Assembly: GCA_001465935.1 (NCBI GenBank)
Contig: LNKV01000030.1
Location: 615,582-679,581 of the forward strand
Origin: Clarireedia homoeocarpa
Lineage: Eukaryota > Ascomycota > Leotiomycetes > Helotiales > Rutstroemiaceae
Direction of reading: 5' to 3'
Length of the DNA: 64,000 nucleotides
The position numbers and the translations under genes were made by a program. Of this stretch, positions 11,101 through 22,673 are shown piece after piece. Every line of letters starts with the position of its first letter. Position 1 is the stretch's first letter. A model generated the notes under the pieces. That model did not search any database and was not told where the DNA came from. It saw only the letters and a list, made by a program, of their open reading frames with translations.

Positions 11101-12528
11101 AGAGAGCGCGGCTGGGAATGTTTTGAACCTCCTGAAAGGAAAAAAAATGGAAAAAGAAACCCACCAACCTTGACAGAGGACCCGCAAGCACAACCCCGTC
11201 GATCCCAAGCCGGGTAAAAGCAAAGGCACCGCACCCTCTGCTCTGTACTTTGTGCCTACAAGCACTGCAGCAGACTTTGCAAGCCCAGCAACGGGCACCA
11301 TTGCTCACGGTGGTGATTACAATATCGATGCACCGAGTGAGCGAGTAAGCGGCAGTGCGGTGCCGTGCCGTGCAGTGCAGTGCAGTGCTTAACGCCTGGT
11401 AGTTCTACATGTACGAAGTGCGCTGCAAAATTGCCAGTCCCCAATCCTATCCCGCGACCCGGCGGGTTCGTACGATAGCCGGGCTCTTGCGCTCATAATT
11501 CCATAGGTCAATGTCAATTAACTATTTTAGAGAAGAATGAAAATCGAAATGGAAATGAAAGGCCGAGTGAGTCGTAGTTCATTCTCCATTTTCGGCCCTG
11601 CTGATCAGTTCCTAGTAGGTACCGCGTAGATATGCATCTGCAATTTCTGGAGTCCCACAAAGAGCGACAACCATGTTGCATCCTGCATGAAGATAATAAA
11701 GGTTACTTGCTTCTTTACTTGTTCCTTTCTCCTTCTTATCCTCCCTCCTGTCAGTTCCAGCTGGGAGGAACTTGACTGCATCTAGATAAACATAGGCGCC
11801 ACTACAGAGCAAATAGACAAACCCCTTCTTCTTGGGTGCTGCACATGGAAGGGGCTTCGACGGGGGGGGGGAAATTTGAGTGGTGATATCGGTACATGTG
11901 CGGCTAACGGAACGGATACTGCCTCCCAGCTCTTGGTAAGATATACTCGGGGTTGAACGAGGAGGGTTTTTCCGGATACCGTACCATGCTGTGTAGACGT
12001 ACGTACCTTCGGACTCCGACTGCCAATTTTAATGCAGGCGATTCTGTACAGACTGCTTCTACAGATGAGGTTGCGATGCTGCGATGCTGCGATGCTGCGT
12101 GTGTATACAGGAGCCTGCTAGTAGAGATCTACCACACATTCAATGCAGCGGCACCTGCGGGAGTATCTAATCGCTGGGTACGAAGGTATGTGTTGATTTG
12201 ATAACCCTCAATTTCCGCTCTATCGATCGATATCTCCGTTCCTAGTTAGCTGATTAGCTAGCCACGACCCGACACCGTTAAAAGCAGCATTTTGTGAGGC
12301 TTTAGCAGCCAGATGACCTTATTATAGTCACATCATACTGTAGATAAGTCCGCAGAGGATTCACTCGTGTCGCGAAGCCTCCTCGACGCTTGGATGATCT
12401 TGGAGCTGTGAGGAAGAGCAGTTGATGAGGACGAAGCGTGCATGTACGAAGCAGACTAAGGCCGGTTGGGTGCTGTGAGGGAAAAGAGGTTTTAACTGCA
12501 TCTGCCCCGATCCCATTCATACTTTGTA

Positions 12529-12590
12529 TCCATCCATATCCATATCCATACCCATATCCATATCCACATCCACATCCACATCCCATGCCC
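12529..12590. repeat. (CCATAT)/(CCACAT) hexamer microsatellite
   Basis: About ten hexamer units grading from CATATC to CACATC. It produces artificial Tyr-Pro/His-Pro and Gly-Tyr/Gly-Cys dipeptide frames on both strands, so those frames are not genes. Confidence 0.85.
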
Positions 12591-13365
12591 TGCCATGCCA
12601 TCCCCATTTTCACCCCCCGATTTTAATTAAGCTCGGTTACGCCTCGACGGGGTGACTAGAGGCGAAAGCAGTAAGCGCCAATCGAATCTGCCACTGCCCA
12701 CCGACTGCTTCCCGCTCGAAAAAGACGTGCGACTACTCAAGCGAAAGCGACTTGAATGCAAATGCAAAGCAAAGACACTACGGAGGTAATTGCTACTTGC
12801 TAGTTGCTTCCTACTAGTTCGTTGCTTGCCTACTTCTCGACTACCTTGCCAATCTTGCCTGCCTTGCCTACCCAGCAGGAAAAAAGTACCCGTACCTTCC
12901 CTCTCATATCCACTCAATCAATCATCTTTCAATTGCCTCTGCGCTTTCTATGGTCTTGAACTCTCTACCTACCACCCCCCCCCGACCGAACCACTCAGCC
13001 AATTCTGCCAATCTTCCAAACAATCTGTTTCACGATTGAACAACCCAAAGAAGCCTTCCATCTTCGGCGACTCTTAGATAACTTCTTCCTTTTTTAATGA
13101 ATCTGAATTAATAATACACGATACCCGTTCCAATCTTTCTTCCAACACGAGCCGGAGGAGTTCTGCGAGTAATACCTGCGACAGCTGAATTGCTTACTTT
13201 TCAGCCAATTCCAATCTCTCGTCAATCATCTCTCGGGAAGCTATCCTCCGTCTGGCGCAACCCCCTACACAGTCTCATTGCCAACCACAATTGTCCTCGA
13301 CGCCGACAATCAATTCTCAGCCTCTTCATAATTGAATCTTCATCAAAACGATCGACTGAACCGAC

Positions 13366-14703
13366 ATGTCGTCGAACGATGTATCGCCGGAGGCGATGCA
13401 GTCGCGTATTCAACAGGCTCGCCGTGAAGCTGAATCTTTGAAGGACAGGATAAAGCGCAAGAAGGATGACTTGGCTGATGCAACGCGTGAGTACAACCGT
13501 CAATTATCTTCACCTACATTCCATCGAGATTCAATTATTGTTACCTGCGATGACGGCTATTGCGACCGAAACTAACGTCTGGCTCGATAGTTATGAACCT
13601 TGCCCGCGCCCAGCAAGAGGCTTTACCGAAAAACCAAATGATGAAGACGCGGAGAACGCTGAAGGGACATCTCGCCAAAATCTATGCTATGCATTGGTCT
13701 ACCGATAGACGACACTTAGTATCGGCCTCACAGGATGGAAAGTTGATCATTTGGGATGCATACACAACAAACAAAGTCCACGCAATTCCCCTTCGATCCT
13801 CCTGGGTGATGACCTGTGCGTACGCTCCGAGCGGAAACTATGTCGCATGTGGTGGTCTCGACAATATCTGTTCCATCTACAACCTCAACTCGAATCGCGA
13901 TGGACCCACTCGCGTCGCTCGAGAACTCTCCGGTCATTCAGGATACCTTTCCTGCTGTCGATTCATTAACGACCGAAGCATCCTCACCTCTTCGGGTGAT
14001 ATGACTTGTATGAAATGGGATGTTGAAACAGGATCAAAAGTTACAGAATTCGCAGACCATTTGGGAGATGTTATGAGCATTAGCATCAACCCTACCAACC
14101 AGAACACGTTCGTTTCTGGTGCTTGTGATGCATTTGCGAAGCTTTGGGATGTCCGTGCTGGCAAGGCTGTCCAGACTTTCGCTGGACACGAGTCCGACAT
14201 TAACGCCATCCAATTCTTCCCTGATGGCCACTCCTTTGTTACTGGATCCGACGATGCGACTTGTCGATTATTCGATATCCGCGCTGATCGCGAACTAAAT
14301 CAATATGGAGTAGGTCACTTGCTCACCGGTTCATGAAATTGCTCACTAATTACATCTAGCACGAATCTATTCTATGTGGTATCACTTCAGTCGCCTGTTC
14401 AGTGTCTGGCAGACTTCTTTTTGCTGGTTATGACGATTTTGAATGCAAAGTAAGAGATATCTTCCTCGAGTTTCTATTCGCTTCGGCTACTAACACTGCT
14501 TCCTAGGTATGGGATATTACTCGCGCGGAGAAAGTTGGATCACTGGTTGGCCACGACAATCGTGTTAGCTGTTTGGGAGTTAGTAATGATGGGATGAGCT
14601 TGTGCACTGGGTCATGGGATTCACTGGTAAGTTTGCATGGATTTCGCTATCACTTGGAGTCTAGGGCTGACCTTTCTTTCAGCTCAAAATCTGGGCTATG
14701 TAA
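13366..14703 (+). CDS. gnb-1: Heterotrimeric G-protein beta subunit
   Basis: A seven-blade WD40 beta-propeller that pairs with G gamma and carries signals from heptahelical receptors in the plasma membrane (mating, pathogenicity, development in fungi). Exon 1 (13366-13486) gives the N-terminal coiled coil with which G beta grips G gamma (SLKDRIKRKKDDLAD). A 104-nt intron, phase 1, leads to exon 2 with LKGHLAKIYAMHW, LVSASQDGKLIIWD, YVACGGLDNICSIY, ELSGHSGYLSCCRF, TSSGDMTCMKWD, FVSGACDAFAKLWD and FVTGSDDATCRLFD. Three further introns (donors at about 14310, 14451 and 14627) lead to LLFAGYDDFECKVWD and a tiny last exon ending LKIWAM-stop, the usual G beta end being WDSFLKIW. The length of about 359 residues fits Gpb1/SfaD. 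Identification is firm; the symbol follows Neurospora usage. Confidence 0.97.
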
Positions 14704-15846
14704 GCTCAGCATGTTTGTCGACGATAACGAAGTGAACTCGTCGTATGCGGTGTCTTACCAGTCTGGCAACGCCATCTTTATTCTAATCACCCACACGATA
14801 TGTCCTCTTAATATTCTTGACTCTCGACATAGACTGGTCGAAGTCTTTTTACTGCAGTCTCCTCATACTTAGCGACAGAGAGGTGTTCATTCCCCCCCCG
14901 AACGACTTTTTTCCGAACGGTGCAAAATGGAGCCAAACCACTGGTTGCGCAAATAACATTCTGTGCACAATAATTCTTCCTTCCGATGTCCTTGTTTGTA
15001 TGGGCGGTCCTATTGCATTGCTATTTTCATCAGCGTTGATCAGCCCTGGGATTTTGCAATGATATCCTGCCGAGGTCCCGATTTCAGCTTTACACAAACC
15101 ATACATTTTCCTTTTTCTTTCCTCTCCATTTCTTTCTCTTTATGGTCTTATCAAAAAAATCTTGCGGTAGTTTAGGGGAGGGTCGGGGATGGAGTAGGGG
15201 AACGGATGGGGGAAGTTATGGAGGTGATCAGCTGCGAAGTCGACAGACGGTTTTTTTCCCCAAAATGTTTGTGAGTGGTTGTGTGTGTTTATTCGAGATA
15301 TTCCAAGTGAGAAAGGGCTCTAGGAGGTACATTTGGTATATGCGATGTCTAAGTTGGTGGGGAGTGGAGCTCTAGGAGGAAAGACTCATTACTACGAGGC
15401 TCTGTAATGCATCGGCATAAACCAACTTTGAATCTGGCGTCGGTTCCATCACAAGCTTGTATTATAGTCTAATAATGCCTTTGATAGACCCTTTTGTCTT
15501 GCTTTTCGGTTTCTACTCTTGTGATGCAATGTTTCGAGTTTGCGGGAAGTCTTTTGGAAAGTTAAAGGGAAAAGCCTTGGAGAGCTGGTCGATTTCGTAG
15601 GAGTTATACAATATCATTATGAAATATTTCTATATATGTTCCTGAGAGTGGATAGTTAAATCAAACGGTATCGCATGCAGATTTTAAGCACATACCTAAG
15701 CATGTCAATTTGGCAGGGGGGGTAATATCCTATATTCCAGAACTTTAAAGCCTTTGTACCTCAGGCGTCAGCAGCGGGGTTTAAAGCTCACCCGAGTTTT
15801 TGTTACCGACGACATCGTCTTCAAAGAAATTGTGCCGGTTTTCAAG
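14704..15846. other. Intergenic spacer, 3' flank of G beta and promoter of MetAP2
   Basis: No exon is supported. It contains TTTTCTTTCC-type pyrimidine tracts and G-rich blocks near 15180, and no recognisable repeat array. G beta transcription probably ends in the first few hundred bases. Confidence 0.6.
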
Positions 15847-17404
15847 ATGGCCTCCAAAACCCCTTCTGATGAGCCCCAGACGCACAGCGGTATGTCATGG
15901 CTTCAAGCACATTGTAATTTAAAGACGAAGCACTTAACTAACAAAACCCTGTACAGCCAAAGAACCAGGAAATGCCTGCAGCTCCACCCGTGCTAATGGA
16001 ACCGCCAACGGCGATGCTGCCGATGACTGTGGCGGAGGATCTGATGACGATCCCGACGAACACGGTACAGAAACCGGTGGTGCCGATGGCGCCACCGGTG
16101 AGGGTGGTGCTGTTGCGAAGAAGAAGAAGAACAAACGAAAGAAGAACAAGAAGAGCAAGAACAAGGTCCAGACTGATCCCCCCTCAGTCCTCATCTCGCA
16201 ACTGTTTCCCAACAACACGTACCCCAAGGGCGAAGAGGTCGAATACAAAGATGAAAATCTGTATCGCACCACCGATGAAGAGAAGCGCTATCTCGATAAC
16301 ATGAACAGCGACTTCCTCAGCGACTACCGCCAGGCCGCGGAAACGCATCGCCAGGTCCGCCAGTGGGCGCAGAAGAACATCAAGCCCGGGCAGACGCTAA
16401 CTGAGATTGCAAATGGCATCGAAGATAGCGTGCGGAGACTCGTCGGCCACGACGGCCTTGCAGAAGGCGACGCCATCGTGGCTGGCATGGGGTTCCCTAC
16501 GGGTCTGAACCTCGATGAGATTGCCGCGCATTTCAGCCCTAATGCGGGGAATAAGACAGTCTTGCAGCAGAACAACGTGATGAAAGTCGACATCGGCGTG
16601 CATGTGAATGGGCGCATCGTCGATAGCGCCTTCACCATGGCGTTTGACCACCAATACGATAACCTCCTTGCAGCCGTAAAGGCAGCAACGGACACCGGTG
16701 TGCGCGAAGCGGGCATTGATGTCCGCTTGGGAGAATTGGGCGCGCTGATTCAGGAGACGATGGAGAGCTATGAGTGTGAGATTGGCGGGAAGACATACCC
16801 TATCAAGCCGATTGCGGGGTTGAGTGGACATACGATTCTGCCGTATAGTATCCATGGGACGAAAAGCGTGCCGTCGGTGCGCACGGACGATATGACCAAG
16901 ATGGAGGAAGGGGATGTTTTTGCTATCGAGACATTTGGGAGTACCGGGACGGGAAGAGTCCGCGATCAGGGAGAGGTGTCGCATTATGCGTTGAGGAAGG
17001 ATGCGCCGAAGGTCGATTTGAGAGTGACGTCTGCAAAGACGCTGTTGAGTGTTATCCAGAAGAATTTTGGCACTCTTCCGTTCTGTCGTCGCTATTTGGA
17101 TCGCATTGGGCAGGAGAAATATCTTCTTGGTGTATGTTCTTTCTATTTTTTTTTTTTCTCTCGCGTTATGTAGATGATGTGGCTAATGACTGGGTTAGCT
17201 GAACAATCTTGTGAAATCCGGGATTGTGGAGGATTATCCACCGTTGGTTGATAAGAAGGGGTCGTATACGGCTCAGTTTGAGCATGTAAGTTTGTCCATG
17301 TCGTCTTGCTGCGATAGAGGTACACACATACTAATGAAGAACACTAGACGATCTTGCTCAGACCTACCGTAAAGGAGGTCATTAGTCGTGGAGAGGACTA
17401 CTGA
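15847..17404 (+). CDS. Methionine aminopeptidase 2
   Basis: A cytosolic dinuclear metalloprotease that removes the initiator Met from nascent chains with small second residues, and the target of fumagillin. Exon 1 (15847-15889) encodes MASKTPSDEPQTHS. After a 67-nt intron come a low-complexity acidic/Gly stretch, a Lys-rich block (AVAKKKKNKRKKNKKSK) typical of MetAP2 ribosome association, and the pita-bread catalytic domain. FPTGLNLDEIAAHFSPNAG holds the fumagillin-reactive His. Metal ligands are seen in VDIGVHVNGRIVDSAF (two Asp), AGLSGHTI (His), FAIETFGSTG (Glu) and QFEHTILLRP (Glu), the last formed across a small intron near 17290. A further intron lies near 17131. The end SRGEDY-stop is the canonical C-terminus. 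Many ascomycetes carry two MetAP2 paralogues; which one this is cannot be told here. Confidence 0.96.
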
Positions 17405-17907
17405 GTGAATCTGTTATTCTCATTTTATGAAGAGGGTGAGATAACAGTGACAGATATTCGTGGATGGATTCAAACATAATACATTCGTTTCCTCGCAAAC
17501 AGTTGATTTACCTAGTTGGGATGAATCTCCCATGGATTAACACATTATACATTCATTTGGAAGAAAAGACCTGTCGCTCATTGTTATGTTAAGTCGATAT
17601 TAGTACTTTGGAATTGAAAATACACATTCGTTTCTCTACCGTCTGTTTTGGAGGGGGTTCTGATGCTGTGACATGCTGAATTGCCTAGACCGCGAATATC
17701 ATCATCATTTTCATTCTGCAAACGTTATGTCTTAATAACCAAAACACCAGGCAGCTTGCTCTCTGCAGCCGCCACCGAAGACCTGCAACCCCCAAAGACA
17801 GCCACTAAACCACTTCTTCCCCCCGGTCCATCCACCCCAACGGAGCTGCGGAGTGCAGCCAGCCAGCCAGTCAGTCAGTCCCACTTTCTTCTCCCTCTCC
17901 CTCTCCA

Positions 17908-17993
17908 TCCACCCACCCACCCATCCATCCATCCACCCATCCATCCATCCATCCACTATCCCTTCCCCTTCCCCTTCCCCTTCCCCTTCCCCT
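17908..17993. repeat. (CATC)n followed by (CCCTTC)n
   Basis: About 11 CATC/CACC units, then about five CCCTTC units, directly adjoining the CT array. Confidence 0.85.
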
Positions 17994-18016
17994 ACCCGAA
18001 AACCCACACACAAGTT

Positions 18017-18017
<1 letters not shown>

Positions 18018-18081
<64 letters not shown>

Positions 18082-18090
18082 CCTCTCTCT
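18018..18090. repeat. (CT)n dinucleotide array
   Basis: Nearly 30 uninterrupted CT units followed by imperfect copies; a second, shorter (CT)10 lies at about 18472-18491. Confidence 0.95.
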
Positions 18091-19967
18091 GTTTCTCAAC
18101 CTAATTATACATCAAATTACATCACATCACATCACATCACATCACATCATATCACCAAAGTAGAGCAACCTCTACCCATCCATCCATCCATCCATTCATC
18201 GCTAATAATAGAACCAAACACTTTTTATATAAAATAAACCCTTTCTTTCTACAGCTAAGTTAGTCGGGCGGAAAGTGATGATGGTTGTTTTGACTACATA
18301 TATATATACGTCTAAGTTAGCTGGATTGGATATCTATTTATCTAGCTTGCTTGCTTGCTTGTTTGTTCATCGATCTAGTGATGATATGTTATGTTATGTT
18401 ATAATGTCGACATGACATGATGATATGATGTGTTGTGCATGAGAGTAGAGTAGAAATACGGATATTGTGTCTCTCTCTCTCTCTCTCTCTGTGCATCCCA
18501 TCTGGCCCCAAAATTCCCCATTCCTATACGACGTATTTTCCGTCGTGTTGTTTGTCTATCTACTGTAGAACTATCTGTCTCAGGATAAGCGAGTGCAAGT
18601 AAGTACAAGAGACATCGAACATTGAACGCCGGATATCCATCTGATCACGCCTAACTAACTACTCATTCATTCATTCGATTCTACCTACTTGTTTAAACAT
18701 TTAGGATTTCATCTCTTCTTTCCTCCCGAGATGGCCGGCGGGCTACTCGTCTATTCCTTCCTTTCTTCCTCCCTCCCTCCCTTCCTTCCATTGTTCCATT
18801 CTTCCGCTTCCTTCGTTCGTTCGTTCTGTAGAATACGATGTAATTTTACTTTATCCCTAACATACTACCATACCATGCCATATCTACAGTACCTACCTAC
18901 CTGCCTACCTACCTACCGCATCCGCCGTAGCGAGATGTTTTGTTTTATTTATTTTTTCGCCAGATGTGAGGATGGATAACGATGTTTGGATATGAAGAAG
19001 CTATTCTTACAACTCAACTTTATGCGGCGTGGAGGAAGAGGAGGAGGAATGGTAGGTTAAGTTGAAGTGTGCCATCAGCTTATGTAACTTCCCGCGTGCT
19101 CGTACTCCTCGCTCCCGTATGTGATTGTGAAAACGTGAGACATTGGGCTGGCTGGCTGGCTGTTGGTATTTACGTTAAGGCTTCTGCTGTATACGTGGGC
19201 GGCAACTTCGGGGTTGAGGCCGTGTTGTTTTGTTTTGTTTTGTTTTGTTTGGGATCATGTGGGAAGTAATTCCATTCCAACTATCCCTCTGCAATATTCG
19301 AGTCTGTGTCCGTTTGAATGGTGAGAAAGGAATTGATCAATGAAACGGATTGGGAATAATACAGTGGCGTGAGGGAAGGAGTGGGGTGTTGTTTGTAGTC
19401 ACCATACCCATATTATATCACACCATACTCACTTACTCACTCGGACTTGGGCTTGCTCGTGTTTCGTCTCGTGTTGTCTCGTTCTTTAACTTGGGAGTGG
19501 GTTATTTCCAGCTTGGACGTTCAATGTCAAGAATGGAATGATGTAAGATCAGATCCGATCAGACCAGCATGTACTGGACAAAGTAAGAAGCCAAGAAATA
19601 GGCATGGATTTTGTCTCTGACGGCAGTGACAATGACATACATATGTAGTCATTCTGATCTACTTCATGATTGGAAGAAAGAGTCGTCAAACAAGCCAATG
19701 TGTCTAGACTGTTTGAAAAGACTCTGGATGAAACGAAGCTAGTTGCGTGGGTTGCATGATGATGGATGAATGAATTTGACTCGTGGCTTTGGGATGAACT
19801 TGATGGCTGGAACTTGGAAGCGAGTGAAGTGGACTGGTGATGATGTGGGGTGCATAAGGGGTCGATGCAAATGCAGTCAGTCAGTAGTAAGTAGATGATG
19901 CTGCGCGCTTGGTTCGGCAGTCCCGATCGATTGATTAATGGGATCATAGCTGAGACGAGAATGGGAT

Positions 19968-20075
19968 GGGATGTTGGAGATGAGTGGTTGGAATGGGATG
20001 TTGGAGATGAGTGGTTGGAATGGGATGTTGGAGATGAGTGGTTGGAATGGGATGTTAGAGATGAGTGGTTGGAAT
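19968..20075. repeat. 27-bp minisatellite, four copies
   Basis: Four head-to-tail copies of a 27-bp unit starting GGGATGTTGGAGATGAG. Copies 1-3 are identical; copy 4 has one G-to-A change (GTTAGAG). Because 27 is a multiple of 3, both strands read open through it (Leu-Glu-Trp-Asp or Asn-Ile-Pro-Phe style repeats), which makes spurious long frames. Confidence 0.92.
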
Positions 20076-20106
20076 GTTGGAGTGTTTCGTTTTTCGTTTT
20101 GTTTCG

Positions 20107-20137
<31 letters not shown>

Positions 20138-20318
20138 TTCTGCAACATGTAAGTCTCTCGATCTCTGCAACATGCAAGTATATGCGTAGGTGTGTATGTA
20201 CCATGCATGCAATGCACGCAATGTAAAAAGAAGAAAAGAAAAGGGTAGTTGGTGTAAAGGCATGATGATCGAAAGTAAGACATTTAAATCCTTGCATGTA
20301 CAGAAAGGATGTTTTCTA

Positions 20319-20516
20319 TTTATACATACATACATATACCAAGTATATATATGCATGCATGCATAGTTACATACATACATACTAAGGTACATACACACAT
20401 ACTTGAAGTACATACATACTATGGTACATACATACATACTAAGGTACATACACACATACATACACACTATGGTACATACATACATACATACATACACATA
20501 CATACATACTATACCT
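20319..20516. repeat. (ACAT)n array with TATGGTACATA/AAGTACATA insertions
   Basis: About 200 bp of CATA/ACAT tetramers interspersed at about 28-30 bp spacing with GGTACAT or AGTACAT variants, that is, a higher-order repeat built on a tetramer. Confidence 0.85.
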
Positions 20517-21020
20517 ACAGAGTACTTTGTACAAGGCAGCAATGCCATTGGGCTCTTTGCCAAGGGGGTGCTTGCTTGGTGCTTGCTTGGTGCTTTGGAA
20601 TAAGGAAAAACAAGGCGACAGGCTATTATTGCTCCCTGCGGTGACATGATCGGGGAAAAACTGGAAACACGCCTTACTTGGTAACTTAACCAGGCACGGG
20701 GGCGCTACTAGGGGCCCCGGTCTATAGTGTCCCGACTAAGTCCCCTGAACCAGCAAACTCTACACAAAGATACTTGCACCAGAATACACATACTTGCACC
20801 AGAATACAAAGTGTGACCGCTCACAGAAGAATACTTAGTACAAACTCTCGTACAAACCAAGCTTGAGCTTGCCCACACGCACACGACGCAAAATCCATCT
20901 TCTGTCCCGTTGGCAAGAAATCCGTCAGTTTCGGGAGTGGCTGTGTGGGCCGATTCACTAAAGTACCAAAGTAAGTACCTGGTGTACCAAGTACTTCCGT
21001 GCATACCAAGCACATACGAC

Positions 21021-21060
21021 AAGTACATACAAGTACATACAAGTACATACAAGTACATAC
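21021..21060. repeat. AAGTACATAC decamer, four perfect copies
   Basis: Four exact 10-bp tandem copies, with degenerate copies just upstream (CACATACGAC). The unit matches the insertions inside the ACAT array near 20.4 kb, which suggests a common origin. Confidence 0.92.
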
Positions 21061-21744
21061 TTCCCTACAAACTACTTTGGCAGGAGGAAAAGACGCAAAA
21101 CACTAATTTACCCCTACCCGTTCACCTTACCAACCAGCCCCAGCCCCAGCCCCAGCCCAGTCAACGGCCCAGCCGAGATTCTAGTTCTTATAAATAAAGT
21201 GGCCATCTGGAGGAATCCTTCCAGAACCAACCAAAAACGTAAGCACTTTCCCCCAGCTGAAGACGAACGCGATCCAATTCAAATTCAAGCAGGCTCTTGG
21301 ATCATTGGGTGTGATTCGGAAAACGAGAAAACGACTGAGAAAGAACCAAAGCCTGCCGCGGGTGAACTTCGTAAGCTGTGCTTTTGAAACAGGACCCTAC
21401 ACCATCTCCTCCTCCTCTACCTTGAACCCAAACCACACCGTCACCATCACACCCAAACCCATACAGTCATACCTTCAACCACAAAGGCCCTTGCGTAGGA
21501 ATCTCTAACAAGCCAACCACATCATCGCCACTTTCAGCTTCCCTCAGACTCTTACCACCCATACCCTTACCCTTACCCGCGCGGGACTCCCTTGAAAAGC
21601 ATTCGAGCCTTATCCTCGTGCGTCGCGTTGCAAAACTTTCTCTATCCCGCTTCCAGAACGCCAGCCCACAACCTTCCACGCATTCCTCCGATCCTTCGAA
21701 ACCCACCGTGTTCTTAAGACCTCGTGGCCCCCTTGCCCTTCACC

Positions 21745-22673
21745 ATGGCCTCCAAGACCGCAGCTCAGGAAGAATTCGACAACATACTCGCCAAAGCATC
21801 TGCGCCGACTGACTTTGCGCACCCTGACGACGCCAACGATTACAAGTACGATAAGGAGAACGACGAGCTCGACGAGGAAGCCGAGTTTCAGAAGTTGATG
21901 ATTGACGAGACAATGAAGATGCCATTGTTTGAACGCTCGAATGGCGGCTTGTCAACGGGCTTGAAGCTGCCGCATAAGGATTTCGATAACGGGAGAACAA
22001 CCGGTGTGAAGGGTGTTATTGCTGATGCGCGAAGCTTCGAGGAGGCTCGACGCAATGGTGGCTGGAGAAATCGATTCTCGAGGGGGAATAGTCTGTCAAA
22101 GGTTGATAAGAGAACCTCGTTCATCAACAAAGATGGCGGCTCCGATCTAGATAGTGCGAGTGATGATGAAGAGTTCTTGGAGAGATGGAGACAACAGCGA
22201 CGAGTCGAGATGCAGAATGAAGGAAAGGATATCCGCAACCGAAGAACCAGTCCTAGTGTTCGCCGTTATGGACGCTTCGATGAGGTTGACGCTCTGGGAT
22301 ACCTAGATGCAATTGAGAAAGTCGGAAGAGAAACTGTTGTTGTCGTCTTTGTCTACGATGATGCCGTAAGTCTATATCCCTTACTTCCGTTCCTTCCCTA
22401 CACTCATACTAACAATCACCACAGTGCGCCGTTTCTCAAGTCATCTCAGACGCACTCATCCCCCTCGTTGCTGCCAACCCCACCGTCCATTTCGTCCGCG
22501 TCCACTACGAAGACATTGAATTCGATAACGCCGGTGTCCCCGCCATCCTCGCCTACAAAAACCAAGGAGATCTCTTCGCAAACCTTACATACATAATCGA
22601 TCAAATCCCTGAAGATACAATTTTCGATACCCAAGCTTTGCGTGATGTTCTTGTTAGACATCAAGTTCTCTAA
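21745..22673 (+). CDS. Phosducin-like protein, class I (BDM-1 type G beta-gamma chaperone)
   Basis: A thioredoxin-fold co-chaperone that helps the CCT chaperonin fold G beta and assemble G beta-gamma; in Cryphonectria, BDM-1 is needed for G beta accumulation. Exon 1 carries the class I helix-1 signature TTGVKGVIADARSF near residue 87, equivalent to the phosducin TGPKGVINDWRKF that contacts G beta. It also carries the helix EEFLERWRQQRRVEMQ and the start of the thioredoxin domain (FDEVDALGYLDAIEK, VVVVFVYDD). One intron (donor GTAAGTC near 22364) leads to CAVSQVISDALIPL, VHFVRVHYEDIEFDNAGVPA and the end VLVRHQVL. There is no CxxC, as is usual for this family. Start taken at the ATG in CACCATGGCC; the frame also reads seven codons upstream without an ATG. 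The helix-1 motif argues against the class II/III paralogues Plp2 and Plp1. Confidence 0.93.

Larger units (their letters stand above)
10424..13365. other. Intergenic spacer
   Basis: Nearly 3 kb between two divergently oriented genes (deaminase on minus, G beta on plus). It holds scattered short repeats and several overlapping short frames that show no domain and no intron-consistent continuation. I see no gene here. The last 400 bp upstream of 13366 are pyrimidine-rich, as is typical of a fungal promoter/5' leader. Confidence 0.6.
17405..21744. other. Long microsatellite-rich intergenic region
   Basis: About 4.3 kb without a supported gene, between MetAP2 and the phosducin-like gene. It is dominated by simple repeats: CATC, CCCTTC, CT, ATCACATC, TCTTT, CCTA, TGTTT, a 27-bp minisatellite and ACAT arrays. 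All the long frames here are repeats read as dipeptides. The last ~500 bp before 21745 are C-rich with CCCTTAC repeats and probably form the promoter/leader. Confidence 0.7.

Noticed and set aside
12302..12626. Long frames on both strands with Gly-Tyr/Gly-Cys or Tyr-Pro/His-Pro repeats
   Set aside because: They are translations of a hexamer microsatellite (CCATAT/CCACAT); they have no start context or neighbouring exon.
17681..18163. Ser-Leu and Pro-His-rich frame near 18 kb
   Set aside because: Made by CATC, CCCTTC and CT microsatellites, not a protein gene.
19549..20647. 240-256-codon frames on the minus strand between MetAP2 and the phosducin-like gene
   Set aside because: They run through the 27-bp minisatellite, the CT array and the ACAT array, all of which stay open by chance because of unit length and composition.
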